Shown: piece by piece, positions 1-10,617 of the stretch
Layout of the letters: each line of letters opens with the position of its first letter
How positions within the stretch are numbered: position 1 is the first letter of the stretch
Source: Raineyella sp034933565
GTDB taxonomy: Bacteria > Actinomycetota > Actinomycetes > Propionibacteriales > Propionibacteriaceae
Direction of reading: 5' to 3'
NCBI RefSeq assembly: GCF_034933565.1
Contig: NZ_JAYFNG010000002.1
Location: 1-64,000, forward strand
DNA length: 64,000 nt
Position numbers and translations under genes: made by a program
The notes under the pieces: generated by a model
What the model was told of the DNA's origin: nothing
Databases searched by the model: none
What the model saw: only the letters and a program-made list of their open reading frames with translations

Positions 1-1
1 C

Positions 2-604
2 GCCGGCGCGCCCACCGGCCGCGACGGTCTGTGGATGGCGACCGAGGGCACGTACGACGTCGCGGTGATCGACATCATGCTGCCCGCGCTCAACGGCTAC
101 GATATCGTCAAGGGGATGCGGGCCCGCCAGGTCTGGACCCCGGTGCTGATGCTGACCGCGAAGGACGGGCCGTACGACCAGGTGGACGCCTTCGACGTCG
201 GCGCGGACGACTACCTCACCAAGCCGTTCGACTTCGTCGTGCTGGTCGCCCGGCTGCGCGCGCTGATCCGTCGCGGCGCCCCGGAGCGACCGACCGTGCT
301 GGCCGTGGGGGACCTCTCCCTCGACCCCGGCAGCCACCGGGTGTGGCGCGAGGAGACCGAGATCGAGCTCACCGCCAAGGAGTTCTCACTGCTGGAGTTC
401 CTGATGCGTCACCGCGACCAGGTCGTCACCAAGTCGCAGATCCTCGACAGCGTGTGGGACCCGGAGTTCGCCGGGGACACCAACATCATCCAGGTCTACG
501 TCAGCTACCTGCGCCGCAAGGTCGACGAGCCGTTCTCGCGGCACTCGATCGAGACGGTCCGCGGTGTCGGCTACCGCTTGGTCGACAGCCCGCCGGCGGG
601 CTGA
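2..604 (+). CDS. OmpR-family response regulator (5' end outside window)
   Basis: Phosphorylation-controlled DNA-binding regulator of a two-component system. The reading frame is open from base 2, so the first 35-45 residues of the receiver domain lie outside the window; the ATG at 35 is internal. The phospho-acceptor aspartate is visible in VIDIMLP, the conserved Thr in LMLTAKD and the conserved Lys in YLTKPFD. The winged-helix output domain follows, with LTAKEFSLLEFL, the recognition region TNIIQVYVSYLRRKVD and the terminal VRGVGYRL. The last 34 bases overlap the 3' end of the histidine kinase on the other strand. The family is clear; the stimulus is unknown. Confidence 0.95.
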   Translation, partial: AGAPTGRDGLWMATEGTYDVAVIDIMLPALNGYDIVKGMRARQVWTPVLMLTAKDGPYDQVDAFDVGADDYLTKPFDFVVLVARLRALIRRGAPERPTVLAVGDLSLDPGSHRVWREETEIELTAKEFSLLEFLMRHRDQVVTKSQILDSVWDPEFAGDTNIIQVYVSYLRRKVDEPFSRHSIETVRGVGYRLVDSPPAG

Positions 605-1980
605 GCCGGCTCCGGGCTGTCCAGCGGGAGCCGTACGGTGAACCGGGCCCCGCCCAGCGCGGAGGCGTCGACGGCGACGGTGCCACCGTGGCTCGCGACG
701 AGTTCGCGGACGATCGCCAGCCCGAGCCCGCTGCCGCCCTCGTCGCGGGTGCGGGCGGGGTCCAGCCGGACGAACCGCTCGAAGACCCGTTCCCGCTCCT
801 CCGGCGGGATCCCCGGGCCGTCGTCCTCCACCCTGAGCACGGCGTGGCCGTCCTCGGTCTCCACCGACAGGACCACCCGCGCGGTCGCGGCCCGGACGGC
901 GTTGTCGGCCAGGTTGCGCAGCACGCGGACCAGCTGCAGCCGGTCGCCGCGGACCCGGGCCGGCTCGACCTCGAACGCCACCTCGACCCGCCCCGGGCTG
1001 CGCGGCCGGCGGGCCTCCTCGACCACCAGATCGTCGAGGTCGACGTCACGCCACCGGCTGGCGGTGACCATCCCCGCGTCCCCCCGGGCCAGGGTGAGCA
1101 GGTCGTCGACCAGCCGCTCCATCCGCCGGGTCTCGGTCGACATCACCGGGGCCAGGTCCTGCCAGCGTCGCCCGGTGGGGTCGGCGGTGCCCATGTCGAG
1201 CGCGGTGTGCAGGCTGGCCAGCGGCGAGCGCAACTCGTGGCTGGCGTCGGCGACGAACTGGTTCTGCTGCTGACGGCCGCGTTCGAGCCGGCTCAGCATG
1301 GCGTTCATCGTCAGGGCCAGCCGGCCGATCTCGTCGTCGACCGTGGGGATCGGCACCCGGGCGTCGAGGTGGCGCGAGGAGATCGACTCGACCGTCGTCC
1401 GGATCGCCTCGACCGGGCGCAGCGACCGGCTGACCAGCCACCAGGCCACGACACCGGCGGCGATGACGATCAGCGGGGTGCCGACCAGCAGCAGTTTGAG
1501 GACCGTGTGGACCGCCTCGTACTGGGAGTCCTGGGAGACACCGACGACGGCTGTGCCGCGCTGGTCGCCGTACGCCACGCCGGTCGAGGCGACGACCAGA
1601 CCGGGGTCGTCGGTCGGCTGCGGCAGCGGGGTCGCCCCCTCCAGGACGACCAGGCCGACGGCGGGCCGGGCCCTGGTCAGGGCGGTGGCGCCACCCGAGG
1701 AGTAGACCGTCGCGCCGTCGGCGCCGATCAGCTGCACGGTCACCCCTACGGTCACCGCGGCGCCGTTCTCACCGCTCAGCCCGTCGACCCCCTCACGGCC
1801 GACGAGGTCGGCCACCGCGGTGAGCTGGCCGGTGGCCTCCTTGGTCACCGAGGACATCAGTGCGGTGTAGAGCGCCAGACTGACGATGCCGGTGCCGACG
1901 ACCAGGGCGATGCCGACGATCGCCATCGTGGCGGCGGCGAGCTTGACCCGCATGCCGATGCCGGGCACACCGCGTACCAT
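571..1980 (-). CDS. two-component sensor histidine kinase
   Basis: 469-residue membrane sensor kinase, presumably the partner of the adjacent response regulator. An N-terminal transmembrane helix (about residues 12-35) and a second one (about 165-190) enclose an extracytoplasmic sensor loop. A HAMP linker follows, then the HisKA phospho-acceptor motif in FVADASHELRSPLASLH (about residue 245). The ATP-binding domain has an N box (NLADNAVRA), a G1 box (VEDDGPGIP) and a G2 box (GGSGLGLAIV). The ATG at 1980 is preceded by AGGAGG four bases away, and a TAGGCT -10-like box lies further upstream. The tail-to-tail orientation towards its regulator is unusual, because such pairs are normally co-transcribed. 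Confidence 0.95.
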   Translation of the reverse strand: MVRGVPGIGMRVKLAAATMAIVGIALVVGTGIVSLALYTALMSSVTKEATGQLTAVADLVGREGVDGLSGENGAAVTVGVTVQLIGADGATVYSSGGATALTRARPAVGLVVLEGATPLPQPTDDPGLVVASTGVAYGDQRGTAVVGVSQDSQYEAVHTVLKLLLVGTPLIVIAAGVVAWWLVSRSLRPVEAIRTTVESISSRHLDARVPIPTVDDEIGRLALTMNAMLSRLERGRQQQNQFVADASHELRSPLASLHTALDMGTADPTGRRWQDLAPVMSTETRRMERLVDDLLTLARGDAGMVTASRWRDVDLDDLVVEEARRPRSPGRVEVAFEVEPARVRGDRLQLVRVLRNLADNAVRAATARVVLSVETEDGHAVLRVEDDGPGIPPEERERVFERFVRLDPARTRDEGGSGLGLAIVRELVASHGGTVAVDASALGGARFTVRLPLDSPEPAQPAGGLSTKR

Positions 1981-2156
1981 CCGTCCTCCTGTACGGACCC
2001 CTGCGCACGGTCCGCGTCGGCCAGCCTAAGCGCCGCAATGGCACGAGGGACAGCGTTCTCACCCTCCTCTCACCGGAGGGCGGCAGGGTGGTGGGTGATC
2101 CGCTGGCCGGGGTTCGGGGTGACGACGCCCGGTCTGTCGCTCCCGGAAGGACCCCT

Positions 2157-3470
2157 GTGCCCGATCTCGTCTCCGACCCTCTCTCCCCGCATCCCCGCCG
2201 CGCCCTGCTGCCCTCGCACGAGACCGGACCCGCCCACCGCGCGCCCGCCCCGTCGCGCGAGGCCACCGGGGCACGGGGGACGTTCCCCGGGCCGCAGGCT
2301 TCGGTCTGGTCCCGCGAGGCCCACCAGGCCCCCGGGAGGCGCGGGATCCCGGCCGGGCGCCGCGCGAGGCGTACGCACCGATGGTGGCAGCGGCGTTGGC
2401 TGGCGGCCCCCGCCGCCCTGCTCGTGGCCGTCGTGCTGTGGACCTCGGTGTCGCTGGGGTCGGCGCTGGCGGCCCCGGGCACCGACACCACGGCCGCCCG
2501 GGTGGCCGAATGGGCCCGGGACCACTACCTGGGCGGGGTCATCACCCTGCTCGAACAGTGGCAGTACCAGCTCGACCCGCCGAAGTCGGGCGGCGCCCCG
2601 GACGCCTCCGCACTCGAGGTCGGCTCCAGCGCGACGGTCCGCACCAAGACCGCCCGGCCGGCGACCATCCCGTCCCAGGCGGGCCCGGCGCTGCCTGGCG
2701 AGGGGGAATGGCGACCGCTCTACTCGGCCAAGGGGGACACCGCGGCGATGGTCACCTCGCTGCGCCCCGATGCGGTGCACACCTCCTACGTGGTCCATGC
2801 GGTCTGGCTCGACCCGAAGCTCAACTCCTTCGTCCTGCACCCCGGCACGAAGGAGCCGGGGCCGGTCGCCGGCCAGTCCAGCCAGCTCACCGGGCAGGCG
2901 GCGGGCACGGTGCTGGCCAGCTTCAACAGCGGCTTCAAGATGTCCGACGCCAAGGGCGGCTACTGGCAGGCGGGCCACACCGTCGCCCCGCTGCAGGCCG
3001 GTGCCGCGTCGATGGTGCTGGGGACGAACGGCTCGCTGAAGGTGATGACGTGGCCCGGTGGCGACCCCGGCGAGGGGGTCGCGGCCGTACGTCAGAACCT
3101 CATCCCGCTGGTGCACGACGGCCGGGTCAGCCAGGAGGTCTCCGACCCGAGCGCCGCGGTCTGGGGCAAGACGGTCGGCAATGCGGCCGCGGTGTGGCGC
3201 AGTGGTGTCGGCACCCGGGCGGACGGCTCCACGGTGGTCGTGCTCGGGCCGTCGCTGACCGTCGGGGCGCTGGCCCAGATCCTGCACGACGCCGGCGCGG
3301 TCGAGGCGATGCAGCTGGACATCAACAAGGACTGGACCAGCTTCATCACCTACACCCACGGGTCGTCCACGCCCGCCGTCCCGAAGAAGCTCACCGACGA
3401 CGAGACCGCCGCGGCGGACCGCTATCTGCAGCCCTCCAGCCGCGACTTCGTGGCGGTGATGCCACGGTGA
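2157..3470 (+). CDS. membrane-anchored phosphodiester glycosidase-like protein
   Basis: About 437 residues. The GTG at 2157 is chosen because GGAAGGA sits five bases upstream; an in-frame GTG at 2088 has no such site. A basic, proline-rich N-terminus of about 75 residues leads into one hydrophobic segment (WLAAPAALLVAVVLW), so the rest should be exported and tethered. The C-terminal 250 residues resemble the NAGPA/DUF2233 phosphodiester glycosidase fold, with blocks FNSGFKMSDAKGGYW and AMQLDINKDWTSF. Those enzymes hydrolyse sugar phosphodiesters, and actinobacterial members are thought to act on envelope glycans. The assignment rests on motif resemblance only and the substrate is unknown. Confidence 0.6.
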   Translation: MPDLVSDPLSPHPRRALLPSHETGPAHRAPAPSREATGARGTFPGPQASVWSREAHQAPGRRGIPAGRRARRTHRWWQRRWLAAPAALLVAVVLWTSVSLGSALAAPGTDTTAARVAEWARDHYLGGVITLLEQWQYQLDPPKSGGAPDASALEVGSSATVRTKTARPATIPSQAGPALPGEGEWRPLYSAKGDTAAMVTSLRPDAVHTSYVVHAVWLDPKLNSFVLHPGTKEPGPVAGQSSQLTGQAAGTVLASFNSGFKMSDAKGGYWQAGHTVAPLQAGAASMVLGTNGSLKVMTWPGGDPGEGVAAVRQNLIPLVHDGRVSQEVSDPSAAVWGKTVGNAAAVWRSGVGTRADGSTVVVLGPSLTVGALAQILHDAGAVEAMQLDINKDWTSFITYTHGSSTPAVPKKLTDDETAAADRYLQPSSRDFVAVMPR

Positions 3471-3691
3471 CGCTGCGATGATGCGGCGGTGGCACCGCGG
3501 TTGACGGCTTGGTGACGGCGCGCGGGTGAGCGCCGCACCGGGAGCCGCGGCCCGGCACCGATGGGGTCGACCGGCGTCAGCCGTACGACCCGCCGGCCCA
3601 TACCACACCGGCACGAAACACTCAGAGTCTCCACAGGCAACCGTGGGCCATCGAGTTGGTGCGGCGACGTTACGGTGTCATCATCGTGCTC

Positions 3692-4153
3692 ATGGCACTT
3701 ACCCTGCCCTTGACCGTCCGACACACGACGGAGGGCGACATCGAGGCGATTCTTCGCCTGGAGAAGTCGACGGACACGGCTGAATGGCTCGGTCCGACAG
3801 GCCGCGACTACCACGAGGCGTCGCTGGCCGATCCCGACCAGGAACATCTTCTCCTCTTCGACGGCCACGACCTGGCCGGTTACGCCGTTCTGGCCGGCGT
3901 CCTCGACGGCGGCGACATCGAGCTCCGCCGCATGGTGATCGATCCGGCGCACCGGGGCAAGGGCCTCGGACACCTCTTCGTGCAGTACATCGTCGACTAC
4001 GCCAAGGAGACGTACGCCAGCCGTGGCATGTGGCTCGACATGAAATGCCACAACGCCCGCGCCCGCCGGCTCTACGCCAGCGAGGGCTTCACCTCCTTCG
4101 TCCCGGCCCGCGACGGCAAGCTCGGCCGCTCGTACATGCGTCGCAAGTTCTGA
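3692..4153 (+). CDS. GNAT-family N-acetyltransferase
   Basis: A 153-residue single-domain acetyl-CoA-dependent transferase. The core reads MVIDPAHRGKGLGHLF, with the R/Q-x-x-G-x-G/A pyrophosphate loop of the GNAT fold, followed by NARARRLYASEGF, the usual motif near the C-terminus. Possible starts at 3656 (TTG), 3659 (GTG), 3686 (GTG) and 3692 (ATG) share one frame. The ATG gives a protein that begins directly at the first strand (LPLTVRHTTEGDIEAI) and is preferred, although no Shine-Dalgarno sequence is visible. The acceptor substrate cannot be inferred. The 220 bases upstream show no other gene. Confidence 0.85.
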   Translation: MALTLPLTVRHTTEGDIEAILRLEKSTDTAEWLGPTGRDYHEASLADPDQEHLLLFDGHDLAGYAVLAGVLDGGDIELRRMVIDPAHRGKGLGHLFVQYIVDYAKETYASRGMWLDMKCHNARARRLYASEGFTSFVPARDGKLGRSYMRRKF

Positions 4154-4242
4154 CCGCACCCCTGACCCGTGCCGGCCGGCGGTCGCCGACGGCCGTGGGC
4201 GGCCGGGGCGATCTCCCCGGCCGGGACGCCGATCGGCGCCGC

Positions 4243-6672
<2,430 letters not shown>

Positions 6673-6696
6673 GGCGTTCCTCTCGACGGTTTCATC

Positions 6697-6713
6697 ATAC
6701 CCCTGGGGGGTAT
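6697..6713. promoter_or_regulatory. CsoR-like copper operator
   Basis: ATACCCCTGGGGGGTAT, a near-perfect inverted repeat ending 24 bases upstream of the copper ATPase start. It matches the ATACCCC-GGGGTAT type of site bound by CsoR-family copper repressors. The position between promoter and start codon suits copper-inducible repression. The regulator gene is not in the window. Confidence 0.7.
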
Positions 6714-6929
6714 ATGACGTGAAGGGTGGAATCGGGTACCGAGGGATCCCGGTGGCAAAGGATGCCGGTGGCGAGCGCGGTCGGGCGCGTACGCCGCACC
6801 TGTCGCCGCCTGTCCCCTTCCCGCCGGCACCTCCCCCTGGTCCTGTGCTCGCCGGCGCTTCCGCTGCGGATGTCAGCGGTGCCGCCTAGACTCCGCAGCA
6901 GCGACGTACCCCCATGGGAGGAGACGACG

Positions 6930-7913
6930 ATGGACCAGATCCGGCTCGGGGACTCGGGCCTCCGTGTCAGCCCCGTCACCATCGGCTGCATGAGCTTCGG
7001 CACGCCCGGCGAGGGCCCGCAGAAGTGGGCGATGGGTGAGGCCGACAGCCGTGCGGTGATCCGCAGGGCCCTGGAGGCGGGCCTGACCACCTTCGACACG
7101 GCCGACATGTACGCCCAGGGGCGCAGCGAGGAGATCCTCGGCGCCGCGCTGGCCGACCTGACCCGCCGGGACAACGTGGTGATCGCCACCAAGGTGTTCT
7201 TCCCGATGGGCCCGGGGCCGTACGACAAGGGGCTGTCCCGCAAGCACATCCTGAGCGCGATCGACGCGAGCCTGACCCGGCTGGGCACCGACCACGTCGA
7301 CCTCTACCAGATCCATCGCTGGGACTACGACACCCCGATCGAGGAAACGATGGAAGCCCTCCACGACGTGGTGCGGGCCGGCAAGGCCCGCTACATCGGC
7401 GCCAGCTCGATGTGGACGTGGCAGTTCGCGAAGGCGCAGTACACCGCCGACCTCAACGGCTGGACCCGCTTCGTCTCGATGCAGGACCACTACAACCTGT
7501 TGACGCGCGAGGAGGAGCGGGAGATGCACCCGTTCTGCCTCGACCAGGGCGTCGGCGTGATCCCCTGGTCGCCGATGGCGCGCGGCAAGCTGGCGCATCC
7601 GCTCGGCCACCACACGCCGCGGCAGGACACCGATCGGCTGGTCCGGGCCGGGATGTACGCGCACAACCCGGACTCCGATGCCGCGATCATCGGGGTGGTG
7701 CAGCAGATCGCGCAGGCCCGCGGGGTGTCGATGGCGCAGGTGGCACTGGCCTGGGTGATGTCGAAGCCGGCGGTGACCTCCCCGATCGTCGGGGTGACCC
7801 GGCCCGACCAGCTCGACGACGCGATCGCGGCGATCGACCTGCGGCTGAGCACCGAGGAGATCGAACGGCTGGAGGCCCCCTACACGGCACGGCACCCGGA
7901 AGGGCACGAGTAG
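6930..7913 (+). CDS. aldo/keto reductase
   Basis: 327-residue NADPH-dependent oxidoreductase of the AKR superfamily. The (beta/alpha)8 barrel shows the catalytic tetrad: Asp in TFDTADMYAQG with the Tyr four residues on, Lys in IATKVFF and His in DLYQIHRWD. The cofactor region near the end reads PIVGVTRPDQLDDAI. The ATG at 6930 is preceded by GGGAGGAG, and a TAGACT -10-like box lies about 37 bases upstream. It reads away from the copper ATPase. The next gene (pabC-like) starts ten bases after its stop, so the two probably share a transcript. The substrate is unknown. Confidence 0.92.
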   Translation: MDQIRLGDSGLRVSPVTIGCMSFGTPGEGPQKWAMGEADSRAVIRRALEAGLTTFDTADMYAQGRSEEILGAALADLTRRDNVVIATKVFFPMGPGPYDKGLSRKHILSAIDASLTRLGTDHVDLYQIHRWDYDTPIEETMEALHDVVRAGKARYIGASSMWTWQFAKAQYTADLNGWTRFVSMQDHYNLLTREEEREMHPFCLDQGVGVIPWSPMARGKLAHPLGHHTPRQDTDRLVRAGMYAHNPDSDAAIIGVVQQIAQARGVSMAQVALAWVMSKPAVTSPIVGVTRPDQLDDAIAAIDLRLSTEEIERLEAPYTARHPEGHE

Positions 7914-7922
7914 GGGCCGGCC

Positions 7923-8906
7923 ATGAGCCAGCAGCAGCCCGGCAGCCCGCCCCAGGGGCCCAGCTCGGAGCCCGAGCAGCGCGGCTCGGAGCCCGAGCAG
8001 CGCAGCAGTCCGCCGCGAGGACGCGGCTCCGGTCGCCAGGAGCACAGCCGTGAGCCACGGGAGCTGGTCGCGGTGCTGGGGCGCGGGATCGTCGATCCCG
8101 ACGTCCCGGTGCTGTACGCCGACGACGCCGGCCTGACCCGTGGCGACGGCTGCTTCGACTCCTGCCGGGTGGTACACGACGGGACCGCCCGGGTGCTCCA
8201 CCTCGAGCGGCACCTGGCCCGGTTCACCCGTTCGGCGGCGTTGCTCGGCCTGCCGGCGCCCGACCTGTCCGCCTGGCGCGGGCTGGTGGCCGAGGCACTG
8301 GCCGCCTGGACCGAGCCCGGCGAGGCGAGCCTCAAGCTGATCTGGACCCGCGGCGCCGCGCACCGGCCGGGGACACCGACCGGCCTGCTGCTGCTCACCA
8401 CGGTCGACGCCGCCGCCCAGCAGCGGGCCCGGCGCGGGCTGCGCGTGGTGACGCTGAGCCGCGGTTACCGTTCGGACGTCTTCGCCGCCGCCCCGTGGCT
8501 GCTGGGCGGCGCCAAGACCTTGTCGTACGGGGTCAACGTCGCCGCGAAGCGTGAAGCGACGGCGCGCGGGGCCGATGACGTGCTGTTCGTGTCGACCGAC
8601 GGCTACCTGCTGGAGGGGCCGACCTCGGGACTGGTCGTCGCCCGCGACGACCAGCTGGTCTCGGTGCCCACCGGGGACACCGGGGTCCTGGAGTCGGTGA
8701 CGGTCGCCACCCTGATGGCCGCCGCGACGAGCGCCGGCCGGCGGACCGTCGCGCAACTACTGCGGCCGGCCGACCTGCTCACCGCGCGGGGCGCCTGGCT
8801 GGTCTCGACCGTCCGCGGGGTGTGCCCGGTGCTCGACCTGGACGGTGAGCCGTTGCCGTACGATCCGGCGCTGACCGCCGAGGTGGCCGGCTGGGCCGGC
8901 TTCTGA
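7923..8906 (+). CDS. aminodeoxychorismate lyase-like PLP enzyme (fold type IV)
   Basis: 327 residues. The catalytic domain (from about residue 45) is a fold-type IV PLP enzyme of the branched-chain aminotransferase/4-amino-4-deoxychorismate lyase group. Recognisable parts are the N-terminal GRGIVDPDVPVLYADDAGLTRGDG, the PLP lysine in GGAKTLSYGVN, and DDVLFVSTDGYLLEGPTSGL. The motifs favour PabC, which releases p-aminobenzoate for folate synthesis, but a D-amino-acid or branched-chain aminotransferase role is not excluded. The first 45 residues are a low-complexity extension made partly by a 21-base duplication (SEPEQRGSEPEQR), and a shorter true start is possible. Confidence 0.8.
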   Translation: MSQQQPGSPPQGPSSEPEQRGSEPEQRSSPPRGRGSGRQEHSREPRELVAVLGRGIVDPDVPVLYADDAGLTRGDGCFDSCRVVHDGTARVLHLERHLARFTRSAALLGLPAPDLSAWRGLVAEALAAWTEPGEASLKLIWTRGAAHRPGTPTGLLLLTTVDAAAQQRARRGLRVVTLSRGYRSDVFAAAPWLLGGAKTLSYGVNVAAKREATARGADDVLFVSTDGYLLEGPTSGLVVARDDQLVSVPTGDTGVLESVTVATLMAAATSAGRRTVAQLLRPADLLTARGAWLVSTVRGVCPVLDLDGEPLPYDPALTAEVAGWAGF

Positions 8907-8953
8907 TCCCCGGCCCGGTCCGGATCGCCGGCTCCGGCCGGTGGCAGGTGCGC

Positions 8954-9511
8954 TCAGCCGACCCCGTCGACCGGGCGCCCGTTCTCCAGGTAGACGCAGT
9001 GGCGGGCGTCCAGACCGCGGCGTACGCGCCGGCGGACCGGCTTGCGCAACAGAGTGAGCGCCTCGTCGAGCGGGGCGAAGCGGTGGTCCTCGATCTCCAC
9101 CCGGTCGATCACGATGCCGAGGGCCTGTTCCGGGCGCAGGGCACCGCAGTGGAAGAGGAACCGCAGGCCGAGCTTGCGACCGTCGTGGGCCGGGCGGGTG
9201 TCCACACAGACCAGCCGGCCCGCCTCGACCACGAGCCCGACCTCCTCGAAGACCTCACGGCGGCAGGCCTGCCAGGGGGTCTCGCCGCTCGCCTCCATGA
9301 TCCCGCCGGGGATCGTCCAGCCCGCCTTGTAGGTGGGCTTGAGGATCAGCAGCCGCCCCCGGTCATCGAGGATGATCGCTCCGGCCGAGACCGGGATCTC
9401 CTGCGGAACGAACATCGCTGACTCCGGTGACCCCGAGCCTGACCCCGGTAACCCCGAGCCTGACCCCGATGGGCCCGAGCCTGCGAGGGGCGCGGCATTG
9501 GCGTCGGTCAT
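8954..9511 (-). CDS. Nudix hydrolase
   Basis: 185-residue hydrolase of nucleoside-diphosphate-linked substrates. The Nudix box is GGIMEASGETPWQACRREV followed by FEEVG. It carries one residue more than the canonical spacing between the first Gly and the first Glu, while the metal-binding REVFEEVG part is intact. The N-terminal 35 residues are a Gly/Ser/Pro linker encoded by 21-base tandem repeats. The ATG at 9511 has no Shine-Dalgarno sequence; a CATGCT box six bases upstream suggests a leaderless start, though weaker than the other examples here. The substrate is unknown. Confidence 0.88.
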   Translation of the reverse strand: MTDANAAPLAGSGPSGSGSGLPGSGSGSPESAMFVPQEIPVSAGAIILDDRGRLLILKPTYKAGWTIPGGIMEASGETPWQACRREVFEEVGLVVEAGRLVCVDTRPAHDGRKLGLRFLFHCGALRPEQALGIVIDRVEIEDHRFAPLDEALTLLRKPVRRRVRRGLDARHCVYLENGRPVDGVG

Positions 9512-9669
9512 GCACCCAGCATGCCGCGTCAGCCCCCACCCGCGTACACAGGGGCTGGCGCGAACGCAGGTGTCCGCGCCGTCAGGTGCGGCGATGCGGG
9601 CGGAAGCGGCCCGCCCACGTACGGAGGGTTGGTCCGCGTCCGGAGGCGTCACCCTCATCCGAAGGAGTT

Positions 9670-9691
9670 GCCGGCGGACGGGTCCGCCGGC
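9670..9691 (+). other. GC-rich hairpin in the leader region of the pterin dehydratase gene
   Basis: GCCGGCGGA and TCCGCCGGC form nine-base arms around a four-base loop, just after an AAGGAG. The 350 bases between the Nudix start (9511) and the PCD start (9860) otherwise hold only G/C-rich repeats and the mini-ORF at 9834. It could be an attenuator or a chance hairpin. Confidence 0.35.
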
Positions 9692-9833
9692 GGAGGGGCT
9701 GCGGCGGAGGGGTTCACAGGCCGGGGCGCAACGGTGACCATGGAGGCAGCGGCCGCGAGTCCGGCGGACAGCAGCCGTCCGCCGGACGCCGGCCGCGGCC
9801 CGCCCATCACGGCCCGGCCAGGAGGGACCTGCG

Positions 9834-9863
9834 ATGAGCCCGACGAGGAAGGACCTGCCATGA
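9834..9863 (+). CDS. nine-codon leader peptide ORF coupled to the PCD-VOC gene
   Basis: ATG at 9834 encodes MSPTRKDLP and stops with TGA at 9861-9863. That stop overlaps the ATG of the next gene (ATGA). The mini-ORF has its own GGAGGGA eight bases upstream. The second start has GAGGAAGGA inside the mini-ORF. The two start regions look like a tandem duplication (GGACCTGC then ATGAGC in both). Translation through the mini-ORF would couple to the downstream gene. No attenuation codon run is evident, so a duplicated start region with no function is the main alternative. Confidence 0.4.
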   Translation: MSPTRKDLP

Positions 9864-10531
9864 GCACCGTACTGTCCAACCGCGAGGCGAGCGTCGCCGC
9901 ACCCGGCTGGCGGCTCCTCACCGACCGCCTGCATCTGAGCGCCGACTTCGGCGACTTCGACCGGGCGCTGGAGTTCGTCACCGAGGTGGCCGACATCGCC
10001 CGTACGCTCAACCACCACCCCGACATCGAGATCCGCTGGTCCCGGGTCCACCTGACCGTCGCGAGCCACGACGTGGGCGCGATCACCGACCGGGACGTAC
10101 GTCTCGCCACCCGGATCAGCGGGTTGCTCGCCGCGCGCGACGTGCAACCCGACCACCACCGGCTCACTGTCGTCGAGGTCGGCGTGGATGCCCTGGACCG
10201 GCCGGCCGTCCGGCCGTTCTGGGCGGCCGTGCTGGGCCGACCGATGTCGGTGGTGGACTCCCCGGAGGAGAGCGACCTGGCCCTGCCCGACCCGGACGGG
10301 CTCGGGCCGGCGGTCTGGTTCCAGCAGATGGACGCCCCCCGCCCGCAGCGGAACCGGATCCACCTCGACGTCTGGGTGGCCCATGATGAGCTGCAGCACC
10401 GGTTGGACGCGGCCCTCGGAGCCGGCGGCCGGCTGGTCAGCGACGCCCACGCGCCGGCGTTCTGGCTGCTCGCCGACCCCGAGGGCAACGAGGCGTGCCT
10501 GTGCACCTGGCAGGGCCGCGACCCGGACTGA
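9860..10531 (+). CDS. pterin-4a-carbinolamine dehydratase fused to a VOC/glyoxalase-like domain
   Basis: 223 residues in two modules. Residues 15-100 are a PCD domain with the signature TLNHHPDIEI and VHLTVASHDVGAITDRD; such enzymes dehydrate 4a-hydroxytetrahydropterin. Residues 105-220 form a VOC (glyoxalase/bleomycin-resistance fold) unit with VGVDALDRPAVRPFWAAVLGR, IHLDVWV and the closing LLADPEGNEACLCTW. The same fusion is recurrent in actinobacteria and its combined role is unsettled. GAGGAAGGA precedes the ATG at 9860. No aromatic amino acid hydroxylase, the classical PCD partner, is nearby, so involvement in phenylalanine hydroxylation is not supported here. Confidence 0.85.
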   Translation: MSTVLSNREASVAAPGWRLLTDRLHLSADFGDFDRALEFVTEVADIARTLNHHPDIEIRWSRVHLTVASHDVGAITDRDVRLATRISGLLAARDVQPDHHRLTVVEVGVDALDRPAVRPFWAAVLGRPMSVVDSPEESDLALPDPDGLGPAVWFQQMDAPRPQRNRIHLDVWVAHDELQHRLDAALGAGGRLVSDAHAPAFWLLADPEGNEACLCTWQGRDPD

Positions 10532-10617
10532 CCGAACGGGCCGGGCCCCGATCGCGGGTCGACGCCGCCGAACCGTCGGCCACGGCCCACGGACACCGCA
10601 CCCCCTACCATCGGCGC

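Noticed and set aside
31..3039. 1002-codon open frame across the two-component genes and the glycosidase-like gene
   Set aside because: A G+C-driven shadow in the wrong frame; it has no recognisable domain and overlaps three well supported genes.
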